From the NCBI GenBank assembly GCA_947454705.1, contig CANGKZ010000009.1, forward strand, positions 1-64,000: a DNA stretch of 64,000 bases, written 5' to 3'. The notes beneath the pieces were generated by a model, which did not search any database, had not been told where the DNA came from, and saw only the letters and a program-made list of their open reading frames with translations. Both the position numbers and the translations under genes were made by a program. Below, piece by piece: positions 8,309 through 17,400 of this stretch (position 1 is the first letter of the stretch; every line of letters begins with the position of its first letter). This stretch comes from Verrucomicrobiota bacterium (GTDB taxonomy: Bacteria > Verrucomicrobiota > Verrucomicrobiia > Limisphaerales > UBA9464).

Positions 8309-11151
8309 CCCTGGCGTCGCCGGGCGATGTTTTCCAGGTTCTGCACCGCGAGGGCGGTCCATCCGGTTTGATGACTTGCACCGAGCCCCTGTCCGGTGTC
8401 TGCGTGGAAGTATTCGTGAAACAACACGAGGTGCTTCCAGGCTTCGTCGTTCGAGAAGCGCCGGGCGTCCCCATGACACGGACGCTGTCCGTCGCACCCG
8501 GGTTGAAAGAGCGAAACGAGGCGTTGCTCCAAATCGGCGGCGATTTCGTGGAGGGTGCATCGGCGTCCCGATCGCGCCGGGTATTCGACCGTGAATTCCG
8601 GTCCGTAAAAGTGATGGTAGCGTTCCAGCGCTTCGATGAGCAGGTAGTTCACCGGGAACCATACCGGGCCGCGCCAGTTTGAATTCCCGCCGAAAAGTCC
8701 CGAGGTGCTTTCACCGGGCGAGTAATCGACGCGATGTTCGTGTCCTCCGATTTCGAGCAGGAACGGATGGACCGCGTGATGCTTGGAGAGCGAGCGAATG
8801 CCAAACGGAGAGAGGAATTCCTCTTCATCGGCCAGGTAGGCGAGTACGCGACGCAGCCGGTCTCGCGTGGGAATGGCGAGGAGCAATCGCTGACGGCTGC
8901 CGCTGCGGCCCAGGGCGACGCCTCGGCCGAGGTCGCGTCGATGCCGGATGAACCAGTCGAGGCGTTTCTTGAATCCGGGAAGACGGGCGACATCGGCTTC
9001 TTCGAGGACTTCCACCGCGATGAGCGGGAGCAATCCGACCAGGCTCCGGGTTCGCAGGGGAAGGCGGCCTTCCCCGAGATCGACCTGATCGTAATAGAAT
9101 CCATCGGTGTCGTCCCACAGGCCGGTTCCACCGAGCAGGTTCATGGCGTCGGCAATCTGCACGAAGTGCTCCAGGAACTTGCTGGCCATGTCCTCGTAGG
9201 CCGTGCGGACCTTGTGGCCGTCGTCCGCGAGTTCGAGCGCCATGGCGAGCATGGTGGCGGCGTAGAAGGCCATCCAGGCGGTGCCATCGGCCTGCTGAAG
9301 CGTTCCGCCGAGGGGCAGGGGACGCGAGCGGTCGAACACCCCGATGTTGTCGAGTCCGAGGAATCCGCCGGAGAAGATGTTCTTCCCGTCGGAGTCCTTG
9401 CGGTTGACCCACCAGGTGAAGTTCAGCAGGAGCTTCTGGAAGACACTTTCCAGGAAGTCGCGATCCCGTTCGCCGCGCGGACCGGTCATCTTGTACACGC
9501 GCCACGCGGCCCAGGCGTGAACCGGCGGGTTTACATCGCTGAACGCAAATTCGTAGGCCGGGAGCTGGCCGTTCGGGTGCATGTACCATTCCCGGAGCAG
9601 CAGACCCAGCTGCTGCTTGGCGAACGAGGGATCGATGCGTGCAAAGGAAACGGTGTGGAAGGCGAGGTCCCAAGCGGCGAACCAGGGGTACTCCCACTTG
9701 TCCGGCATGGAGATGACGTCGCGCGCGTACACGTGACGCCACTCGGCATTGCGTCCGTGCTGGCGCGATGCGGGCGGGGGATTTCCAGGATCGCCGTTGA
9801 GCCAGTCTTCCACCACGTAGTGATAGAATTGCTTCGACCACAGGAGCCCGGCGTAGCCCTGGCGCGCGATGTTGCGTTCCTCGTTGAGCAGGGCGGACGG
9901 CAGCAGCGCGTTGTAAAATTCGTCGGCCTCGCGGATGCGCTGGTTCATCACCGCATCGAACGCCGCGGCGTCCATCGGTGTGGGTTCCGGCGCTGCTGCC
10001 GCAGGGGGCGCGCCCGCTGTGGCGGCTGATTCCGATTCTGATTCGTCCCAATGTTGGGAGGTTGGTTCCGGAACGCGCGAAACGAGCCGCAGGCGAAGCG
10101 TGACGCTCCGGCCCGGTTTCAACACGAGCCGATGCCAGAAGCCGGCCTTGGTGCCCTTGCCGTCGTTGCGAACCACGTCGCGGTGCCCGCCCACAATGCG
10201 TTCGTGAAAGGCATCCTTCACAAACGGCGCGGTGTTGTCCTTGCCGTAGAGACGCCGGTGATTGGTCTCGTTGTCGGTGAGCAGGAGTTCCGGCGGACGC
10301 CCATCCGGCGCGGGCCCGGCGGCGAAGCGGAAGTTGCCAAGCGATTCGTGGTTCACTTCCAGCGTGCCGTCCTGCATCGCCAGGAGCTCGGGCATCTTCT
10401 GCGTGCTTTCCTCGTCGTTCTGCCAGGCCCAGGTGTTGCGGAACCAAATTTGGGGCACCACATGGACCGCAGCGGCCTCCGGACCGCGCAGGGTGAGGGT
10501 GATGCGCCACAGGATGTCGTTTGGACCGGCCTTGGCGTACTCCACCACGGAGTCCACGTAGCGTCCCTCGGCAAAGATCCCGGTATCGGCGAGTTCGAAC
10601 TCGGGCTGCTCGCGTCCGCGCCGGCGGTTTTCATCGACCAGCCGTGCGTACGGGAATTCGGCCAGCGGATACTTGTAGAGCGCCTTGCAGTAGGAGTGGG
10701 TGGGGGTGGAATCGAGATAGAACCACTCCTCCTTGGCGTCCTCACCGTGGTTGCCTTCGTTGCCGGTGAGTCCGAAGAGGCGTTCCTTCAGGATCGGATC
10801 GCGTCCGTTCCACAGGGCAAGACCGAGACACAGTCGGCCCTGTCGATCGCAGAAGCCGAGGAGACCGTCCTCGCCCCAGCGATAAGCCCGGCTGCGCGCG
10901 TGATCGTGCGGGAAATCCTCCCAGCAGGTGCCCCACTCGCTGTAGTCCTCTCGGACCGTCGCCCACTGGCGTTCGGGCAGGTAAGGACCCCAGCGTTTCC
11001 AGTGTCCGATCCCGAGGTTTTCCTCGGCGAGGCGTCGTCCCTCGGCGGTGGCGGCGACCGCTTCACCGTGTCCGTGCCCCGGTTCCGGGGACAATCCCGG
11101 CGTTGAAGGGTCGCTCGGGGAGCCCGGGAGGGGGACGGTAGGATCAGCCAC
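8305..11151 (-). CDS. GH63-like glucosidase (MGH1-type six-hairpin glycosidase)
   Basis: About 948 residues. The body matches the bacterial MGH1-like glucosidases related to GH63: an early motif KRWGPYLPERQWATVREDYS, a beta-rich N-terminal part (ALWNGRDPILKERLFGLTG, WRITLTLRGPEAAAVHVVPQ) and a helical barrel (PWFAAWDLAFHTVSFARIDP, NLLGGTGLWDDTDGFYYDQ, GPVWFPVNYLLIEALERYHHF, QTGWTALAVQNLE). No secretion signal is evident, so it is probably cytoplasmic. The start is uncertain: there is no ATG before the conserved region, and GTG at 11151 or TTG at 11160 both overlap the end of the zinc-ribbon gene. That overlap implies co-translation. Likely hydrolyses alpha-glucosides such as glucosylglycerate- or trehalose-type compounds (inference). 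Confidence 0.85.
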   Translation of the reverse strand: MADPTVPLPGSPSDPSTPGLSPEPGHGHGEAVAATAEGRRLAEENLGIGHWKRWGPYLPERQWATVREDYSEWGTCWEDFPHDHARSRAYRWGEDGLLGFCDRQGRLCLGLALWNGRDPILKERLFGLTGNEGNHGEDAKEEWFYLDSTPTHSYCKALYKYPLAEFPYARLVDENRRRGREQPEFELADTGIFAEGRYVDSVVEYAKAGPNDILWRITLTLRGPEAAAVHVVPQIWFRNTWAWQNDEESTQKMPELLAMQDGTLEVNHESLGNFRFAAGPAPDGRPPELLLTDNETNHRRLYGKDNTAPFVKDAFHERIVGGHRDVVRNDGKGTKAGFWHRLVLKPGRSVTLRLRLVSRVPEPTSQHWDESESESAATAGAPPAAAAPEPTPMDAAAFDAVMNQRIREADEFYNALLPSALLNEERNIARQGYAGLLWSKQFYHYVVEDWLNGDPGNPPPASRQHGRNAEWRHVYARDVISMPDKWEYPWFAAWDLAFHTVSFARIDPSFAKQQLGLLLREWYMHPNGQLPAYEFAFSDVNPPVHAWAAWRVYKMTGPRGERDRDFLESVFQKLLLNFTWWVNRKDSDGKNIFSGGFLGLDNIGVFDRSRPLPLGGTLQQADGTAWMAFYAATMLAMALELADDGHKVRTAYEDMASKFLEHFVQIADAMNLLGGTGLWDDTDGFYYDQVDLGEGRLPLRTRSLVGLLPLIAVEVLEEADVARLPGFKKRLDWFIRHRRDLGRGVALGRSGSRQRLLLAIPTRDRLRRVLAYLADEEEFLSPFGIRSLSKHHAVHPFLLEIGGHEHRVDYSPGESTSGLFGGNSNWRGPVWFPVNYLLIEALERYHHFYGPEFTVEYPARSGRRCTLHEIAADLEQRLVSLFQPGCDGQRPCHGDARRFSNDEAWKHLVLFHEYFHADTGQGLGASHQTGWTALAVQNLENIARRRQG

Positions 11152-11620
11152 GGTAAACAATCAGAACGCCGAAGTCGGTGAGTTGCTTCTGGGTGCCCAA
11201 TTCCAGATAGCTGTAGTTGATGGTGTTGACGCTGATGAGGTCGGCCTCTCCGATTTTCGCGAGGGCTTCCGACACCACCTTGTCGAAGTTGTCGTGGCCC
11301 ACCTCCTTGCAGTCGGTGTGGCGAATCGTCTTGATGCGCACCTGCCGGTTGCCGGTGTCCTTCGCCGCCACTTCCAGCGGAGGGGCGGATTTCTTGATCA
11401 ACGGAACGCTCGGGCCTGCAGTCACGGGAACGGAAAAATGCTTCTCCTCCTTCGCTGCCGCGGAGGTGTGGGATGCGAGACCGACTTTGAGATTGGTCGC
11501 ATCCGGGGTGGGAACGGTGATGTTTTTCGCGCAGGTCGGGCAACTGAGCAGCTGACCGGCAGCTCCGGAGTCCACTTCAAGCTCCTGGCGACAATTGGGG
11601 CACTTGAAAACGATGTCCAT
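11144..11620 (-). CDS. Zinc-ribbon protein of unknown function
   Basis: 158 residues. It begins with a compact zinc ribbon, CPNCRQE at residues 7-10 and CPTC at 27-30, followed by a linker rich in Ala, Lys and Pro. The C-terminal half (about 95-158, DNFDKVVSEALAKIGEADLI to GVLIVYRG) is predicted to be alpha/beta and has no name I recognise. The gene overlaps the start of the glucosidase gene by a few nucleotides and is in the same direction, so they form an operon. No DNA-binding helix is apparent, so the ribbon may mediate protein or RNA contact. Confidence 0.6.
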   Translation of the reverse strand: MDIVFKCPNCRQELEVDSGAAGQLLSCPTCAKNITVPTPDATNLKVGLASHTSAAAKEEKHFSVPVTAGPSVPLIKKSAPPLEVAAKDTGNRQVRIKTIRHTDCKEVGHDNFDKVVSEALAKIGEADLISVNTINYSYLELGTQKQLTDFGVLIVYRG

Positions 11621-11713
11621 ATGCGGATCGGGTTGAGGACAGGTTACTCGGATCGTCTTCCGTTTGAAGTTTGAAAATGCCGCCTGAATTGGCCGGTGCT
11701 GCGTTGATTTTGG

Positions 11714-12115
11714 TCAATCGAACAGTTTGCCGAGCTTCTGCACGCGATCATACACCGGGGAATCCGCCGCGGTGCGGGCCTTCACCGCCTGGTAGATGCG
11801 TCGCGCACCGGCGGGATCACTTCGGACCAGAAGTTGTGCATAGTCCAGTTCAATGGCGGCGCGGCGCGGATCGCGCAGCGCGGACTGGTTTGCTGCGAGC
11901 CATTCCTTGATTCCTTCCACGCCTCCGGCACGTGCCTGGGCGAGGGAGGATTCCAGCGCGGGAGGGAGCGGCGGCAGCGGATCGGCTGCCGGCGCGGCCA
12001 CCTGGCTCCGGGGCGGTCCTTCGGTGGAAACTTTCGTCTTGTTGTAAAAGCCCACCAGATTGCTGACGCCCCAGACCACCACCAGGATGATCAGAATGGT
12101 AAAAATGTTACTCAT
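11714..12115 (-). CDS. Small membrane-anchored protein with TPR-like helices
   Basis: 133 residues. An N-terminal membrane anchor (IFTILIILVVVWGVSNLVGF) is followed by a Pro-rich linker and a helical domain (AAIELDYAQLLVRSDPAGAR, AARRIYQAVKARTAADSPVY) that looks like one or two TPR-like hairpins. No family name is recognised. It lies downstream of murA on the same strand, 54 nt away, so it could be co-transcribed with prmC-murA. A scaffolding role is only a guess. Confidence 0.55.
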   Translation of the reverse strand: MSNIFTILIILVVVWGVSNLVGFYNKTKVSTEGPPRSQVAAPAADPLPPLPPALESSLAQARAGGVEGIKEWLAANQSALRDPRRAAIELDYAQLLVRSDPAGARRIYQAVKARTAADSPVYDRVQKLGKLFD

Positions 12116-12169
12116 GGAATCTGTTGTGCTGCGACGGACGTAGGAGGCGACGAGGCCCCGGGCGGACGG

Positions 12170-13432
12170 CTATTCGCCATCCACACGATCGATTCGAGCG
12201 CCCAATTTCTTGAGCTTCGTCTCCATTCGTTCATAGCCGCGGTCGAGATGATAGATTCGGTGAACCTGCGTGGATCCGGTCGCGGCGAGACCCGCGATGA
12301 CCAACGCGGCGGAGGCTCGCAGGTCTGATGCCATGACCGGGGCGCCGCTGAGCGGACGTCCGCCCTTCACGATCGCACTTGGCCCCTCAATCGAGATCTC
12401 CGCCCCGAGTCGGGCCATCTCTGCCACGTGCATGAAGCGGGATTCAAAGATGCGCTCGGTGATGACGCTGATGCCCTTGGCACCGCACATCAGGGCCATG
12501 AACTGGGCTTGAACATCGGTGGGGAATCCGGAATAGGGCAGGGTGGTGACGTCGGTCGGTTTCAGGCTTTTGCTTGCCTTGACCAGCAGGGCTCCGGCCT
12601 TGCGTTCCACCTTCACACCGGCTTCGCGCAGTTTGTCGAGCACCGCGGCGAAATGTTCCGCGCGGGCTCCGTGCACCAGCACTTCGCCATGGGTCGCCGC
12701 CGCCGCGCAAAGGAAGGTGCAGGCTTCGATGCGGTCGGGGATTACCTCGTGGTCGGTCCCGTGCAGCGTCTTCACTCCGGTGATGGTCAGGGTCGGACTG
12801 CCGATCCCGGCGATCTTCGCGCCCATGCTGACCAGGAAATTCGCCAGATCCGTCACCTCGGGTTCGCACGCGGCGCTTTCAATGACCGTAACGCCATCCG
12901 CCAGCGTGGCGGCCATCATGATGTTGGCCGTTCCGAGAACCGTCGGTCCCACGCGTCCGCCGAGGAACACGGTGGTTCCCTTGAGTCGCTTGGTCTTGGC
13001 GTTGATGTAGCCGCCGGAGATGTCGAGCACTGCGCCGAGTGCGCGGAGGCCCTTCAAGTGAAGATCAATCGGACGCGTGCCGATGACGCATCCGCCCGGC
13101 AGCGAAACGCTGGCCTGATTCAATCGCGACAGCAGCGGACCAAGGATGCAAATGCTGCCACGCATCTTGCGGATCAACTCGTAGTCGCCGAAGCCCTTCA
13201 CCTTGGCGGCGCGAACCGTGACGGTGTCGCCCTCAAACTTCACCTCGGCCCCGAGGGATTCGAGGATCTTGCCCATGAACCGCACGTCGCTCAGGTCCGG
13301 AACGTGGCGGATGACACAGGTGTCGGCGGTGAGAAGCGTCGCCGCCATGATGGGCAGCACCGCGTTCTTGGAGCCGCTGATGGAGACTTCGCCGTGGAGC
13401 GGCACGCCGCCCTTGATGAGAAAACTGTCCAT
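12170..13432 (-). CDS. murA: UDP-N-acetylglucosamine 1-carboxyvinyltransferase
   Basis: 420 residues from the ATG at 13432; the frame extends 13 codons further, but the conserved MurA N-terminus (MDSFLIKGGVPLHGEV) begins here. It transfers enolpyruvate from PEP to UDP-GlcNAc, the first committed step of peptidoglycan synthesis, in the cytoplasm. SGSKNA holds the Lys22/Asn23 pair, and SLPGGCVIGTRPIDLH holds the catalytic Cys115, so the fosfomycin target residue is present. Length is normal. It follows prmC with a 42-nt gap on the same strand, so the two are probably co-transcribed. This is the only peptidoglycan precursor gene in the window. Confidence 0.97.
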   Translation of the reverse strand: MDSFLIKGGVPLHGEVSISGSKNAVLPIMAATLLTADTCVIRHVPDLSDVRFMGKILESLGAEVKFEGDTVTVRAAKVKGFGDYELIRKMRGSICILGPLLSRLNQASVSLPGGCVIGTRPIDLHLKGLRALGAVLDISGGYINAKTKRLKGTTVFLGGRVGPTVLGTANIMMAATLADGVTVIESAACEPEVTDLANFLVSMGAKIAGIGSPTLTITGVKTLHGTDHEVIPDRIEACTFLCAAAATHGEVLVHGARAEHFAAVLDKLREAGVKVERKAGALLVKASKSLKPTDVTTLPYSGFPTDVQAQFMALMCGAKGISVITERIFESRFMHVAEMARLGAEISIEGPSAIVKGGRPLSGAPVMASDLRASAALVIAGLAATGSTQVHRIYHLDRGYERMETKLKKLGARIDRVDGE

Positions 13433-13474
13433 TCGAGTGGAAATTCCCCGGGACAGAATGCGTCGTGACAACGC

Positions 13475-14368
13475 TCAATCAGGAGCTGTCCCGGGTCGGC
13501 GAACGATGAGAACTCGTTCCCTGTCGCTCAAGTCTTTCTCCACGGATTCGATCAACCATCCGTTCGAAGCAAACAACTCCCCGACCGCCGGCGCCTGTCC
13601 ATCTCCCAGTTCAAGGAGCATCCAACCGCCTGCCGGCTGCCAGCGAATGCCTTCCACGGCGAGGCGACGGTAGAAGCTCAATCCATCGTCCCCACCATCG
13701 AGCGCCATCCTGGGATCATGATCCCGCACCTCGGGATCGAGCGTCTCGACCTCGGCCGACGGAATATACGGCGGATTCGAGACCACCAAATCGAAGCAAA
13801 GGCCCTCGGGTAGGGCCTGGAATCCATCCCCCTCGTGAAACTGCACCGGAGCCAGCCCGGTTTGCGCCGTGGCGTTGGACTTGGCAACGGCCAGCGCGGC
13901 CGCCGAACGGTCCAACGCGTGGAATTCCACCCCGCAGTCCGGCCCCATCCCGGCCAACGTCAGGATCAGGCATCCGGAGCCTGTACCAAAATCGAGGCAT
14001 TTCACCGGACGCCCCTTCGCCTTCGCAGCGGTGGCGAGGGATGCGAGGCGCTCCCGGGCGAGCTGGGCGAGGGTTTCGGTTTCGGGTCGTGGGATGAGCA
14101 CGTCGCGCGTGACGCGCAGTTCCATCCCGAGGAACGAGACCGACCCGGTGAGGTGTTGGAGCGGCTCCCGCTGGCCGCGGCGTTTGACCAGGTCACGCAG
14201 GACGTCGGTTTCTGCGGGGGACAATTCCCGGTCGAACTGCAGGTAGAGCTTCAGTCGCGGGAGCTTCAGCACGTGCGCGAGAAGCAGCTCGACCTGAAGA
14301 CGCGGAGATTCCACGCCGCGCGCGGTGAGATACTCCGAACCCTTGCGAATGGTTTCCAGGATGGTCAT
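13475..14368 (-). CDS. prmC: Peptide chain release factor N5-glutamine methyltransferase
   Basis: 297 residues from the ATG at 14368. It methylates the Gln of the GGQ motif in release factors RF1 and RF2. The N-terminal helical domain (residues 1-85, with LQHLTGSVSFLG) is followed by the SAM-binding Rossmann fold: motif I LDFGTGSGCLILTLA (125-139) and the catalytic NPPY at 198-201. Length is typical of PrmC. In many bacteria prmC follows prfA; here it sits upstream of murA, an arrangement seen in several phyla. The upstream gene is divergent, leaving about 100 nt for both promoters. Confidence 0.95.
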   Translation of the reverse strand: MTILETIRKGSEYLTARGVESPRLQVELLLAHVLKLPRLKLYLQFDRELSPAETDVLRDLVKRRGQREPLQHLTGSVSFLGMELRVTRDVLIPRPETETLAQLARERLASLATAAKAKGRPVKCLDFGTGSGCLILTLAGMGPDCGVEFHALDRSAAALAVAKSNATAQTGLAPVQFHEGDGFQALPEGLCFDLVVSNPPYIPSAEVETLDPEVRDHDPRMALDGGDDGLSFYRRLAVEGIRWQPAGGWMLLELGDGQAPAVGELFASNGWLIESVEKDLSDRERVLIVRRPGTAPD

Positions 14369-14466
14369 GAAACGCGCCCGCACCCTCAGGTGAACAGGCC
14401 CCGGCCTGCAAGCCTGCCGACGGTCGGCGGCTTGCCTCGGCGAGAAGCTTCTGCGATGGCTTGGCC

Positions 14467-15021
14467 ATGGATGCATTGATCGCGCAACTCGACCGCCACC
14501 TCCGCAAACGCCCGGCGCTTGGGGCGAATGTTTACATCGCATCGACCGCCGTGGTGGTGGGGGACGTGACGCTGGGTGAGTCGAGCAGCGTCTGGTACGG
14601 CGCGGTTCTCCGAGGCGACATCAACCGCATCGAGATCGGCCACCACTCCAATGTGCAGGACAACTCGGTGCTGCACCTGGCCGACGACTACCCGTGCATT
14701 GTGGGAAATTGGGTCACCATCGGCCACTCGGCCAATGTCCATGCGTGTACGATTGGGGACGAATGTTTGATCGGCATGGGCGCTACGATTCTCGATGGCG
14801 CGGTGATCGGCGAACAAAGCCTGATCGGCGCGAATGCCTTGGTGACGCCCGGAACCGTTATTCCAGCAGGATCGCTCGTGGTGGGAGCCCCCGCGAAGGT
14901 GAAGCGGGCGCTGACTCCCGAGGAACGCGCGGACCTCAAGCACTGGGCGCACAAGTACGTGGTGAATGGTGCCTATTGCTTGAAGCATGGGATTCAGGTG
15001 GGGCAGGTGCGGGAGAGTTGA
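14467..15021 (+). CDS. Gamma-carbonic-anhydrase-like hexapeptide-repeat protein
   Basis: 184 residues from the ATG at 14467; a TTG two codons upstream is less likely. Left-handed beta-helix repeats run from about residue 15 to 150 (VVVGDVTLGE, VWYGAVLRGD, NRIEIGHHSN, NWVTIGHSANVHACTIGDE, TVIPAGSLVVGAPAKV). Three His in NSVLHL and IGHSANVH occupy the metal-ligand positions of gamma-carbonic anhydrases (YrdA/PaaY/CaiE group). Activity cannot be judged from sequence, since many relatives are inactive. The stop codon is immediately followed by an 8-bp tandem repeat. Confidence 0.88.
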   Translation: MDALIAQLDRHLRKRPALGANVYIASTAVVVGDVTLGESSSVWYGAVLRGDINRIEIGHHSNVQDNSVLHLADDYPCIVGNWVTIGHSANVHACTIGDECLIGMGATILDGAVIGEQSLIGANALVTPGTVIPAGSLVVGAPAKVKRALTPEERADLKHWAHKYVVNGAYCLKHGIQVGQVRES

Positions 15022-15139
15022 GGCGAGTGGGCGAGTGGGCGAGTGGGCGAGTGGGCGAGTGGGCGAGTGGGCGAGTGGGCGAGTGGGCGAGTGGGCGAGT
15101 GGGCGAGTGGGCGAGTGGGCGAGTGGGCGAGTGGGCGAG
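15022..15139 (+). repeat. 8-bp tandem repeat, about 14.75 copies
   Basis: The unit GGCGAGTG is repeated without interruption over 118 bp, starting right at the stop codon of the carbonic-anhydrase-like gene. The last copy breaks down at 15140. Because 24 nt equals three units, every frame reads an 8-residue repeat, which creates spurious ORFs. Perfect conservation suggests recent expansion by slippage and a variable copy number. Confidence 0.97.
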
Positions 15140-15194
15140 ATTGTGGGCGACAGAGAAATAGCGAGCTTGGTTCTCGTTCTTCGCGTACCCCGCT

Positions 15195-15228
15195 TAAACC
15201 TTTCAACTTTTCAACCCTTCAACTTTTG
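15195..15228 (-). repeat. TTGAAGGG-rich dispersed repeat (family R1), solo copy
   Basis: On the minus strand this reads as AAGTTGAAGGGTTGAAAAG followed by a further GTTGAAAGG-like unit. Close relatives occur at 26438-26473, 42308-42342, 55645-55680 and 55847-55885. This copy stands alone between the 8-bp microsatellite and the next gene. Confidence 0.75.
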
Positions 15229-15240
15229 CCCCCTATCTCA

Positions 15241-16485
15241 TCACTTTTCATCCAAGACGACTGCGGTGTATTTCCCAGCCAGGCCCGTAAGTTTTGCGGT
15301 GCGTTTCACCGGGTCCATCGTGAGGTTTCCAACGCTTTCGGGAACGGCGATCGGCAGAGTAATTCCTGATTCACTTACCTCGAGGACGCCAAGCGAAGCC
15401 TCGCGCTCTGCTCCGAGGGATTTCCCGTTTTCGCGGAGCTCGATTTCACAAGAACGGCCACTGGAAATCTGACCGGCAATCAGGGAAGCGCGAAGGGACT
15501 CCAATTCCGCACCATTACTGTACACCCCGGAAATCATGCGGGAGCTATCGACCAACTTGAAGCGGCCCTTGCCCGCTTTGTAGACACCGTAAATGCGTTC
15601 CTTGAACACGCAGATTTGATCAGGCTGTGCTCCCAGCCACAGAAGGTTTAATTCATCGATGTAGAGTTGCAGTCCACCGGTCATTTTCATCACTGCCGGC
15701 GGGCGGCTCTGAACCTCGGAACTGCGTGCCACAGCACGATACTCGTACGGGGCTCCTTTTGAGCTGGTTGTGGAGGTTGCCGAGGATCGGAACCCCGGAA
15801 CGGTGGTGGAGTATGCCGAGCCCCAGATTGGTTTTGTCGCGGCATCCTCAGGCTTTTCGAATCCTGTCAGAAACAGGGGCAATGACCTTCCGTTTACCAC
15901 GGCTGCCCGGAGCTGCAGAGAATTGGAAAATCGAAATTCTGCATCCACGCCATGGCTCTTGACGGTGATTTGCAATCCGAAGCCGCTACCGTTTGCAGCC
16001 AACGCCCGGAGTTCTGGATCCGGCATGGGCTGACTATTCAGAAGCGCGTTCATGCTGGCCGCCGATACAAAGTCGCGAAATTGGAACGTTCGATCTTCAG
16101 CAAAACTTCGGGCAATGCCTCGATCGACGAACCTGTCGGCTGCATCGGAGTCGCTCAACCCTGTGAGCCATTTGCGCTGCTCGGCGGAATCGATCACGCC
16201 CAGGGTTCCGGAGGCGGAATAGAGTCCGAAAACCGCGTCCGGGGTTTCGATCAACAGCCGTGGCTTTGGACCGATCCACCGTTCTCGAATGGCGCTTGCC
16301 GGGACGACGAGGATTGAATGCTGAATGCCGCCACGCCCAATCTTGATCTCAGTCGGTGTGACCCGACGTGACTTTCCTGTGGATGTATTGAAGCACTCCA
16401 ATCCGTCCGCGGGCGTCGCCGCCCATCCATGGAAGACGTTCAATAGGAGAATCCCAACCAGCGAAAAAACGATCCCATGCTTCAT
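15241..16485 (-). CDS. Exported hypothetical protein
   Basis: 414 residues from the ATG at 16485, chosen because it starts a signal peptide (MKHGIVFSLVGILLLNVFHG, cleavage near WAA at 22-24). The mature part is rich in beta-strand residues, Ser and Thr and has no cysteine motif or membrane segment. LECFNTSTGKSRRVTPTEIK at the start may be a small domain seen in verrucomicrobial proteins, but I cannot name a family. The gene is followed by a 34-bp R1 repeat and then the microsatellite. It is probably periplasmic or outer-membrane associated. Confidence 0.55.
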   Translation of the reverse strand: MKHGIVFSLVGILLLNVFHGWAATPADGLECFNTSTGKSRRVTPTEIKIGRGGIQHSILVVPASAIRERWIGPKPRLLIETPDAVFGLYSASGTLGVIDSAEQRKWLTGLSDSDAADRFVDRGIARSFAEDRTFQFRDFVSAASMNALLNSQPMPDPELRALAANGSGFGLQITVKSHGVDAEFRFSNSLQLRAAVVNGRSLPLFLTGFEKPEDAATKPIWGSAYSTTVPGFRSSATSTTSSKGAPYEYRAVARSSEVQSRPPAVMKMTGGLQLYIDELNLLWLGAQPDQICVFKERIYGVYKAGKGRFKLVDSSRMISGVYSNGAELESLRASLIAGQISSGRSCEIELRENGKSLGAEREASLGVLEVSESGITLPIAVPESVGNLTMDPVKRTAKLTGLAGKYTAVVLDEK

Positions 16486-16658
16486 ACGCGTTTTGGTTGT
16501 GGAGTTGTTTCCCAAGACAGGATCCTCACCGGACTTTGGCTTTGAGCAGTGCCAGTCCATTTCCTACTCCAGAAGCGTGCGACGCTGGTGCACGGAAGTC
16601 CCTTTCTAGCGGTGACTGTCCTTCCGGTTTGGCTGCGGCGCATGGCAGTGCAAATGTT

Positions 16659-17111
16659 TTATCGTAATCCAATCTCGAATCTCACCCACAGCTTCACGAG
16701 CAAGTCGAAGACAGGAAAAATGAAGTATAGCGCGGCAATCAGCCAACGCCCCGCGTTCGTGAGCGTAGGAACAGGCACCAGCGCCTTTTCATCGGTCTCC
16801 AGCAAATCGTAGTAAAAACGGAAGCGTTTGCTGACCAGCATCGACATGGCGAAGAAAATGAGGGCGACGATTGTGAGATACGTTGTGCCCACCACGTAGC
16901 GGTCCAAAGGCAGACCTTGGTCGGGTTTGAGATCTCCATTGCGAAGCATCCGCTCGTAGACGTCCTTCCGGAAAAAGAAGAGGGCAGTCTGAAGGCTCAC
17001 TAACAATGTCACACCCCACTGGGAGACTCGAAGAGCGATATCGCGAAGTCCCCGCAACTCCTCGCGAATCATCTTCTCCCGCTCTTTTCGTTGTTCTGAG
17101 GGGAATGCCAT
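16659..17111 (-). CDS. Small integral membrane protein, function unknown
   Basis: 150 residues. The start is charged and probably helical (EQRKEREKMIREELRGLRDI), followed by three hydrophobic segments: ALRVSQWGVTLLVSLQTALFF, TTYLTIVALIFFAMSMLV and WLIAALYFIFPVFDLLV. No catalytic or transport motif is recognised. It is probably transcribed alone or together with the downstream exported protein on the same strand (gap about 170 nt). Confidence 0.55.
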   Translation of the reverse strand: MAFPSEQRKEREKMIREELRGLRDIALRVSQWGVTLLVSLQTALFFFRKDVYERMLRNGDLKPDQGLPLDRYVVGTTYLTIVALIFFAMSMLVSKRFRFYYDLLETDEKALVPVPTLTNAGRWLIAALYFIFPVFDLLVKLWVRFEIGLR

Positions 17112-17400
17112 GGCGATGTTTGAATTTGCTGCTTGGGAGGGAAGGCATCGGGCGTGGCCGATTCACGCAATCGTTCCGGTCATCGTCATGGGGCTCGTTC
17201 GCATGTTCACAGGATGAGCAGAGGCGCCTTGAAGCCTCGGATGGCTCGGGTGGAATGAGGAAGGCTCATGGCTTTTCCGCAGATGAGGTTACGACGGGGA
17301 GGCTTGGATTTCGGAATCCTATACGAATCACTCCCTGTTGCGGCAACGCCCACCTTTGGTACAGTGCGCGGCTGCGGGGCTGAGGGGGAAAGGGGCGAAG
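17112..17400. other. Spacer with nothing recognisable
   Basis: About 290 nt between the small membrane protein and the repeat array. I see no gene, hairpin with T-run or repeat in it. The promoter of the minus-strand membrane-protein gene should lie near its left end. Confidence 0.4.

Noticed and set aside
14987-15206. Repetitive protein over the 8-bp microsatellite
   Set aside because: Any period-8 repeat gives an 8-residue repeat in every frame; the reading is an artefact.
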